Origin: Leucobacter_A sp035514995
Lineage (GTDB): Bacteria; Actinomycetota; Actinomycetes; Actinomycetales; Microbacteriaceae
Length of the DNA: 9,962 bases
Reading direction: 5' to 3'
Assembly: GCA_035514995.1 (NCBI GenBank)
Contig: DATJCC010000137.1
Span: 1 to 9,962 of the forward strand
The notes below the pieces were generated by a model that was given only the letters and a program-made list of their open reading frames with translations, searched no databases and was not told where the DNA came from. Shown here one piece after another: positions 5,929-9,962 of the stretch; the first letter of the stretch is position 1, and every line of letters begins with the position of its first letter. The translations under genes were made by a program, and so were the position numbers.

Positions 5929-5967
5929 CAGAAAAGCTTTATTACCTGAAATGTTAGGAGTAGACTA

Positions 5968-5994
5968 GTGCTACTCACTCAGTGCAGTGAGTGA
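5968..5994 (+). promoter_or_regulatory. Possible 8-codon leader reading frame inside a terminator hairpin
   Basis: AGGAG (5956-5960) is followed seven bases later by GTG (5968) and a frame of eight codons ending in TGA (5992-5994), encoding M-L-L-T-Q-C-S-E. The frame covers the left arm, loop and most of the right arm of the hairpin at 5974-5995. A ribosome translating it would keep the hairpin open, which is the arrangement expected of an attenuation leader. A -10-like TAGACT (5961-5966) lies in the spacer. Chance is a real alternative because the frame is so short. Confidence 0.3.
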
Positions 5995-6006
5995 GGTACT
6001 ATTTTT
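5974..6006 (+). terminator. Hairpin terminator after the SPFH cassette / before the ddh unit
   Basis: Bases 5974-5981 pair with 5988-5995 in a perfect 8-bp stem with a 6-base loop. The stem can extend outward with bulges to 5967/6000. ATTTTT (6001-6006) follows. It lies 45 bases after the stop of the third cassette gene and directly abuts the GGAGGT SD (6007-6012) of the next gene. It may simply end the cassette transcript or regulate read-through into 6017-7249. Confidence 0.65.
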
Positions 6007-6016
6007 GGAGGTCAAA

Positions 6017-6244
6017 GTGACTGAACAATATCTGCCCACTCTAATAACTCCTAACCCAGAGGCTGGGTTCCAGCTAGCCTTGAAGCTTTCAAGGCTCGGA
6101 GTGAAATTTACACAACCGTCTGCTGAGGTGCGGGAACGTTTAAGGCCGGACTACGCAGAGAATGCTGACAGCTTAACGATGGCATCACAGGTTGTCGCAA
6201 TTAATTTTCAGACAGTGGCGGCTGCAAACAATTATTGGCGTTAA
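6017..6244 (+). CDS. Small protein of unknown function upstream of ddh
   Basis: A 75-residue protein I do not recognise. GTG at 6017 is chosen because GGAGGT (6007-6012) precedes it by four bases. The frame is open further back to a GTG at 5987, but that start lies inside the terminator hairpin and lacks an SD. The product has no membrane segment, no cysteine and no clear motif. It is a mix of helix-forming stretches (EAGFQLALKLSRLGVKF, SAEVRERLRPDYAENADSL, SQVVAINFQTVAAANNYW), consistent with a small folded alpha-helical protein. It ends ten bases before the ddh GTG on the same strand, so it is probably in the same transcript and may supply translational coupling for ddh, which has no SD. 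Confidence 0.55.
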   Translation: MTEQYLPTLITPNPEAGFQLALKLSRLGVKFTQPSAEVRERLRPDYAENADSLTMASQVVAINFQTVAAANNYWR

Positions 6245-6253
6245 TTTAAAAAG

Positions 6254-7249
6254 GTGATAAGCATAAACAGCACAAAGCTCATCAGGGTTGGAATCGTAGG
6301 GTATGGAAATCTAGGTCGTGGAGTTGAGACCGCTCTTAGCGCGCAAAAAGATTTCGAAACTATTGCAGTTTTTTCACGGAGGGACCCAAGTGAGGTTGTG
6401 ACTGATGGCACACCAGTGTTGCCGTTTAACGACTTAAATTTGATGAGCGATGAGATTGATGTTCTTATCTTGTGCGGGGGTTCTCGCTCAGACCTGCCTG
6501 AGCAGACCCCAGCTTTTGCAGAATTATTTAATGTAGTTGACAGCTACGATAACCACGCAAAAATTCCAGAACATTTTGAAGTTGTCGATAAGGCAGCCAT
6601 ATCAGGCAACAAAGTCGCAATAATTTCAACGGGTTGGGATCCTGGGCTGTTTTCTCTCAACCGGATGTTTGGTGAAGCGATCGTGCCGGTTGGTGAAACA
6701 TACACTTTTTGGGGGAAAGGATTGAGCCAAGGTCATTCAGATGCGCTCAGAAGGGTGTCAGGTGTGAAAGCTGGAGTGCAGTACACGATCCCTTCAGAAG
6801 ATGCAATCGCCAAGATCCGGGCTGGAGACTTGCCTAAGTTAAGCACTAAGGAAAAGCACAAACGCGAATGTTTCGTGGTTTTAGATGAAGGCGCTAACCC
6901 TGAGTCTGTGCGTCAAGAAATAGTTTCTATGCCTGACTATTTTGAGCCGTATGAGACGAAAGTGATCTTTATCAGCGAAGAAGACCTCGAGCGGGAGCAT
7001 TCAGGTATGCCCCATGGAGGTTTTGTGATCCGCGCGGGTGAGACTTCGCCGGGAGTGAAACAGATTATTGAGTATCGCTTAGCATTAGCGTCTAACCCCG
7101 AATTTACTGCAAGTGTCTTGGTCGCCTACGCAAGAGCGGCCCACCGCTTAGCTTTGCGGCAAGATTTTGGCGCAAAAACGGTATATGATGTTGCGCCAGG
7201 GCTGCTCTCCCCAAAATCTGCCGCAGAACTGAGATCCGGCTTGTTGTAA
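6254..7249 (+). CDS. ddh: meso-diaminopimelate D-dehydrogenase
   Basis: A 331-residue enzyme that reductively aminates L-2-amino-6-oxopimelate (ring-opened tetrahydrodipicolinate) with NADPH and ammonia to meso-diaminopimelate, in one cytoplasmic step. Signatures match the Corynebacterium-type family: GYGNLG dinucleotide loop (16-21), F-S-R-R for the NADP phosphate (40-43), DSYDNH (96-101), STGWDPGLFS (125-134), the substrate-binding GLSQGHSDALRR (156-167), MPDYF (226-230) and HSGMPHGG (249-256). Length is normal for the family (about 320-330), so the gene looks intact. GTG at 6254 is the only reasonable start, with nine extra residues before the first strand. It has no clear SD and follows the small 75-aa gene by nine bases. 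Its product feeds peptidoglycan cross-linking and lysine synthesis. Confidence 0.95.
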   Translation: MISINSTKLIRVGIVGYGNLGRGVETALSAQKDFETIAVFSRRDPSEVVTDGTPVLPFNDLNLMSDEIDVLILCGGSRSDLPEQTPAFAELFNVVDSYDNHAKIPEHFEVVDKAAISGNKVAIISTGWDPGLFSLNRMFGEAIVPVGETYTFWGKGLSQGHSDALRRVSGVKAGVQYTIPSEDAIAKIRAGDLPKLSTKEKHKRECFVVLDEGANPESVRQEIVSMPDYFEPYETKVIFISEEDLEREHSGMPHGGFVIRAGETSPGVKQIIEYRLALASNPEFTASVLVAYARAAHRLALRQDFGAKTVYDVAPGLLSPKSAAELRSGLL

Positions 7250-7271
7250 GCAAAATCCTTGAAATAGAATC

Positions 7272-7308
7272 CTGAAAAATTCAACGATTTTTACAGTACC
7301 TCAACGAT
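7272..7308 (+). repeat. Hairpin and paired TCAACGAT repeats between ddh and the amine oxidase
   Basis: TCAACGAT occurs at 7281-7288 and 7301-7308, exactly 20 bases apart, close to two helical turns, and 16-43 bases before the amine oxidase start. The first copy also forms the loop of an imperfect hairpin (7272-7280 with 7287-7296, one bulged base). No T-tract follows the stem, so it is a poor terminator. A regulator binding one DNA face is possible; evidence is only the repeat and its spacing. Confidence 0.3.
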
Positions 7309-7323
7309 GAGAAATGGTTTTAG

Positions 7324-8700
7324 ATGTCAAGAAACGCTGATGTCATAATTGTTGGTGCGGGACTTGCAGGGCTCTCTGCCGCAAGGCACCTAGAACGCAA
7401 GGGTAAAACTGTACTGGTGATCGAGGCCCGAGATAGGGTCGGTGGTCGATTAAAAAACGGACATCTAAAAGACGGTCAATGGATCGAGCTTGGCGGACAG
7501 TGGATCGGACCTGGGCAGGGTCGCATGTATCAGCTACTAAAAGAGCTTAAACTTGCCACTCTAGCAACTTACAATGATGGGCATACTTTAATAAGTCTTG
7601 GTTCGAAGACCGTCCGTATGAAACCATCGAAGGGCGCTATTCCTCAATTAAATCCCTTTGTTTTGGCAGATTTAGCGCAAGGTTTGGCACGGTTTAAACG
7701 ACTCTCAGAAAAAGTTAATTTGTTTGAACCCTGGCAAACAAAAAACGCAAAAAAGCTAGATCAGCAAACCTTACAGACCTGGATTTTGAAGAATCTGCGT
7801 ACTGCATCGGCAAGGGAATACTTTCAAGTCGCGAGTGAAACTATTTTTGCTGCGGAACCTGGAGAAATGTCTCTACTGCACGCCGCTTTTTATGCGAAAA
7901 GCGGGGGCGATCTTGAAACACTGATGGCGGTAGACCGTGGTGCACAACAGCACAGAATTGATGGTGGAGCAGCCCTGATTGCTGAACGACTTGCAAAGCA
8001 ACTCAAAAATCAGATTGTTTTTGGGGATCCAGCATTAAAAATTACCCAAAATAATGAGCCAGATGGCGCGAGCTCGATCACAGTGACCACCAGCAATGGC
8101 AGAAATTTCCATGCTTCTCGAGTGATAGTGGCTATCCCGCCAACTCTTGCTGGACGTCTCGTTTATGACCCGCCGTTATCGGGCAGACGAGACCAGCTGA
8201 CGCAAAGGGTACCAATGGGGCAGGTCATCAAAATGTTTCTTGTTTATGATCGCCCATTTTGGCGTGACTTTGGACTTAACGGGCAGGTCGGAAGCGCTGA
8301 AGGACCTGTAAAAGTAACGTTCGATAACTCAAATCCAAGCTCTAAATATGGCATTATGCTTGGATTTTTAGAAGGTGATGAAGGTCGAAAATGGTCGAAA
8401 TTCACTACTGCTCAAAGGCGTGAAGTGTTCATCGACTGCTTAGTGAAACATTTCGGTCAGAAAGCTAAAAAGCCAATCGACTTTATAGAACAAGACTGGT
8501 CGAATGAAGAGTTCAGTAGAGGCTGTTATGGAGCACACTTTACCACTGGAACATGGACTTCAGTTGGTGAAGAACTTCGCGCACCTGTAGGTAGAATTCA
8601 CTGGGCGGCAACCGAATACTCCACAATTTGGAACGGGTATATGGAGGGTGCAGTGCTTTCTGGTGAAGCTACAGCGGCAGAAATACTCGAAACGTTTTAG
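7324..8700 (+). CDS. Flavin-containing monoamine oxidase family protein
   Basis: A 458-residue FAD enzyme that oxidises an amine with oxygen, giving imine/aldehyde, ammonia and hydrogen peroxide. The ADP-binding fold is clear: VIIVGAGLAGLSAARHL (7-23) with G-x-G-x-x-G at 11-16, E34 for the ribose and R-V-G-G-R (38-42). The middle holds VPMGQVIKMFLVYDRPFWR (295-313), with Lys303 matching the MAO lysine that bonds flavin N5 through water. The C-terminus has FSRGCY (397-402) and W-N-G-Y-M-E-G (436-442). Cys401 aligns with the MAO-B cysteine that binds FAD covalently, and Tyr402 and Tyr439 match its aromatic cage at the same 37-residue spacing. The substrate is unknown; related bacterial enzymes use putrescine or other amines. 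No SD is visible; the ATG at 7324 gives a full Rossmann start. A cupin gene follows. Confidence 0.92.
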   Translation: MSRNADVIIVGAGLAGLSAARHLERKGKTVLVIEARDRVGGRLKNGHLKDGQWIELGGQWIGPGQGRMYQLLKELKLATLATYNDGHTLISLGSKTVRMKPSKGAIPQLNPFVLADLAQGLARFKRLSEKVNLFEPWQTKNAKKLDQQTLQTWILKNLRTASAREYFQVASETIFAAEPGEMSLLHAAFYAKSGGDLETLMAVDRGAQQHRIDGGAALIAERLAKQLKNQIVFGDPALKITQNNEPDGASSITVTTSNGRNFHASRVIVAIPPTLAGRLVYDPPLSGRRDQLTQRVPMGQVIKMFLVYDRPFWRDFGLNGQVGSAEGPVKVTFDNSNPSSKYGIMLGFLEGDEGRKWSKFTTAQRREVFIDCLVKHFGQKAKKPIDFIEQDWSNEEFSRGCYGAHFTTGTWTSVGEELRAPVGRIHWAATEYSTIWNGYMEGAVLSGEATAAEILETF

Positions 8701-8775
8701 AGCACGTTTTTGTTGATAACATTACTGTGGGCGAAGTGCCCATGACTACTGAACTAAAATATGAGAGGGCAGTCG

Positions 8776-9135
8776 ATGGCGATTGTATTGCGGGTAAATG
8801 AACTTGCAGAAGCTGACAAGATAGTAGAACCACTTGCGCTTCCACTTGCAGATCCATTGGGAAAATCCATTGAGACTAAATATTTCAATTCTTTCTCGTC
8901 AGCCGATGAGCGACATGACGTCGGTTTCTGGGAAACCGACACGGGCCGCTCTCGTTGGGAATTTGAAGATGGGGGAGAAGTCATCTACGTGCTCGGTGGT
9001 GCGATGACTGTTGAGCGTGACGGTGAAGAACCAGTCAGCGTTAAAGCTGGCGATCTCGTAGTTTTTGATAAAGGGTGGAAAGGCTACTGGGACGTGACCG
9101 AACACCTCTCAAAAGTGTATGTAATGTACAGCTAA
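8776..9135 (+). CDS. Cupin-domain protein (Cupin_3/DUF861-like)
   Basis: A 119-residue single-domain cupin. Marks are VGFWETDTGRSRWEF (49-63), GGEVIYVLGGAMTVERDGEEPVSV (67-90) and the second motif AGDLVVFDKGWKGYWDV (91-107), then a closing strand KVYVMY. This is the Cupin_3 pattern (E-x-x-Y-V-L-x-G, then G-D-x-V-V-F-x-x-G-x-x-G-x-W). The histidines that bind metal in classical cupins are absent, so metal-dependent catalysis is doubtful; small-ligand binding is possible. ATG at 8776 is chosen because AGAGGG precedes it at normal distance; an in-frame ATG five codons upstream (8761) has no SD. It lies 75 bp after the amine oxidase on the same strand and ends at a strong terminator. Cupins of this type often sit beside amine-catabolism genes, so a supporting role is inferred, not shown. 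Confidence 0.88.
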   Translation: MAIVLRVNELAEADKIVEPLALPLADPLGKSIETKYFNSFSSADERHDVGFWETDTGRSRWEFEDGGEVIYVLGGAMTVERDGEEPVSVKAGDLVVFDKGWKGYWDVTEHLSKVYVMYS

Positions 9136-9143
9136 CAGCAATC

Positions 9144-9194
9144 AAAATAGAAGCGGAGGCCGAGTTTGTTCTCGACCTCCGCTTCTATTTTTTT
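9144..9194. terminator. Strong bidirectional Rho-independent terminator
   Basis: Bases 9144-9164 pair with 9171-9191 through 21 positions with one C/A mismatch (9160/9175) and a 6-base loop. The right side continues as a run of seven T (9188-9194). The left flank is AAAA, so the opposite strand also ends in T. It lies nine bases after the cupin stop and serves both the cupin transcript and the convergent DUF3817 transcript. Confidence 0.92.
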
Positions 9195-9238
9195 GTTGCG
9201 CGTAAGACAATCAAAATATCTGCATATAGGTGTTGTTA

Positions 9239-9265
9239 CTCAACCATTTCGCTGGCTTGGTTGAG
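9239..9265 (-). other. 8-bp perfect hairpin immediately after the DUF3817 stop
   Basis: CTCAACCA (9239-9246) pairs perfectly with TGGTTGAG (9258-9265) around an 11-base loop, one base beyond the DUF3817 stop codon on the minus strand. It is not followed by a T-tract (TAACAACA follows), so it may protect the mRNA 3' end or cause pausing ahead of the terminator at 9144-9194. Confidence 0.4.
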
Positions 9266-9266
9266 G

Positions 9267-9719
9267 CTAGGAACGGGGAACAGGAGGACCTAACCACAAC
9301 AGCGTTAAGAAAAGTGCAACTACGAGAGCCAATAAAACCAGTATTGAAATAATAGGTCGTGCGAGCACCCATGCTTGAACGTGCTCGATGAAACCACGTG
9401 GTTTATCGCCGCCTGGCGCTAAACGCCAACCTCCGTTGAGGAGCCCTTTTCGATCCACTGCGATTTCAAACGGCACTGTTGCGAAAGGCACGATCGCTAG
9501 AAGTAAACCGGTAAGGCCTGTTCCTGTGCGCCACTTTTGGTTCACCCACACAAAAATTGTTGAGGCGCTGTAACATAAGAAAATGAAACCGTGGATTCCG
9601 CCTGCGATAGGGACAATGTTTGTGACTTCTGTTGCACGTAGGATGATTGCGGTAATTAGCCCGCCCCATGTAAACATTTCTGCTATGGCAAACGTGCGAA
9701 ACAGTGTGCGCGGTGTCAT
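9267..9719 (-). CDS. DUF3817 integral membrane protein
   Basis: A 150-residue membrane protein with four predicted helices at about 8-28, 36-58, 68-88 and 122-144. Family marks are the opening R-x-F-x-x-x-A-x-x-E (8-14 region), G-x-x-H-G-F-x-F-L-x-Y (40-50) and the amphipathic middle W-R-T-G-T-G-L-T (63-70) followed by a conserved P-F-A-T-V-P-F-E (78-85). These match DUF3817, a family I know mainly from actinobacteria and some Bacilli, with no established function. The loop at 89-121 contains a glycine-rich basic stretch. The ATG at 9719 has an AGGAG four bases upstream. It converges on the cupin gene and is the downstream neighbour of another membrane-protein gene on the same strand, 57 bp apart. 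Confidence 0.88.
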   Translation of the reverse strand: MTPRTLFRTFAIAEMFTWGGLITAIILRATEVTNIVPIAGGIHGFIFLCYSASTIFVWVNQKWRTGTGLTGLLLAIVPFATVPFEIAVDRKGLLNGGWRLAPGGDKPRGFIEHVQAWVLARPIISILVLLALVVALFLTLLWLGPPVPRS

Positions 9720-9776
9720 GAAGCTCCTATAACTAGTGAAGATTTGATGGTTGATGAGTTAGTGAGAAACTAAATC

Positions 9777-9962
9777 TCAGCGATGAATAATGATATTTCC
9801 GGTGACATGTGGGGCGTTTTTTCGACGAAAAGATACGATGATGGCAGTTAATCCCCAGATTAAAAGGATCAAGCCAGTCGCCACGGCTACCAGTGAAAGC
9901 GCGAATTCAGGCCACACGAAGGGAACGATGCCTGCGATAAGCCCAAAAATTGCTGGCATGAG
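9777..9962 (-). CDS. Membrane protein C-terminus, HdeD/DUF308-like (partial)
   Basis: The frame ends with TGA at 9779-9777 and is still open at the right edge (codon CTC at 9962-9960). An ATG at 9959 is in frame but may be internal. The visible residues form two membrane helices: MPAIFGLIAGIVPFVWP, then a turn and ALSLVAVATGLILLIWGLTAIIVSF. A basic stop-transfer RRKN and a polar tail follow. The pattern G-x-x-x-G-I-x-x-x-x-W-P, then G-x-x-L-L-x-W-G, is like the repeat unit of HdeD/DUF308 proteins. The call is tentative because only about 60 residues are seen. A self-contained 60-residue two-helix protein starting at 9959 is the alternative. Confidence 0.5.
   Translation of the reverse strand, partial: LMPAIFGLIAGIVPFVWPEFALSLVAVATGLILLIWGLTAIIVSFRRKNAPHVTGNIIIHR

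Noticed and set aside
5987..6016. Upstream GTG start for the 75-aa gene
   Set aside because: It lies in the terminator hairpin and has no SD. The GTG at 6017 has GGAGGT just before it.
8727..8743. GC-rich hairpin between amine oxidase and cupin (stem TGGGC/GCCCA)
   Set aside because: Five base pairs and no T-tract afterwards. Too short for a terminator and not distinctive enough for a riboswitch.
8761..8775. Upstream ATG start for the cupin
   Set aside because: No SD precedes it, while AGAGGG sits at good distance from the ATG at 8776.
1..9962. Mobile element, prophage, CRISPR, toxin-antitoxin or restriction locus
   Set aside because: No transposase, integrase, nuclease or repeat-spacer pattern is visible, and no long terminal repeats flank any block of genes.

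Overview
The window looks like chromosomal DNA of an actinobacterium with an unusually low G+C content for that phylum, roughly mid-40s percent by eye. The evidence is protein content. It carries a DUF3817 membrane protein, a DUF4349 lipoprotein, a Corynebacterium-type meso-diaminopimelate dehydrogenase, and an SPFH / zinc-ribbon / short membrane protein trio of a kind I recall from Micrococcales-like genomes. Several genes have strong Shine-Dalgarno (SD) sequences, while others (GNAT, DUF4349, ddh, amine oxidase) have none visible. Genus cannot be fixed from the sequence. I see no rRNA, tRNA, CRISPR array, insertion sequence, phage gene or clear pseudogene.

Layout, left to right. (1) Position 2-202 (+) is the tail of a gene entering from the left, probably the TOBE end of an ABC-transporter ATPase. 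A 171-bp gap between convergent genes follows, and it unexpectedly contains promoter-like elements. (2) Four minus-strand genes follow: a GNAT acetyltransferase (374-982), a DUF4177-DUF2165 operon (1777 down to 1080) closed by a strong terminator, and a DUF4349 lipoprotein (2721 down to 1834). (3) Divergent from DUF4349, a three-gene plus-strand cassette covers 2879-5928: an SPFH/Band-7-like protein with a Gln-rich linker and SHOCT tail, a double zinc-ribbon tail-anchored protein, and a small single-pass membrane protein. (4) A hairpin terminator that contains an entire 8-codon reading frame with its own SD precedes a 75-aa gene of unknown function, then ddh (6254-7249). (5) A flavin amine oxidase with a MAO-type cysteine (7324-8700) and a cupin (8776-9135) follow. 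They end at a near-perfect bidirectional terminator shared with the convergent DUF3817 gene (9719 down to 9267). (6) The right edge holds the C-terminal end of another minus-strand membrane protein.

How the genes may fit together. The 2879-5928 cassette resembles in composition the Bacillus subtilis YdjG/YdjI membrane-stress proteins that work with PspA. No PspA gene is in view. Divergent DUF4349, which has a lipid anchor, coiled coil and C-terminal membrane helix, suggests a wider envelope-stress locus. ddh makes meso-diaminopimelate, the peptidoglycan cross-linker and lysine precursor, in one step. The amine oxidase and the Cupin_3-like protein could belong to amine or polyamine catabolism, and the left-edge transporter could be related, but that link is inference. 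No clearly new system is demonstrated. The most interesting candidates are the envelope-stress cassette, the leader-like reading frame inside the terminator before the ddh unit, and the antisense promoter at 211-239.
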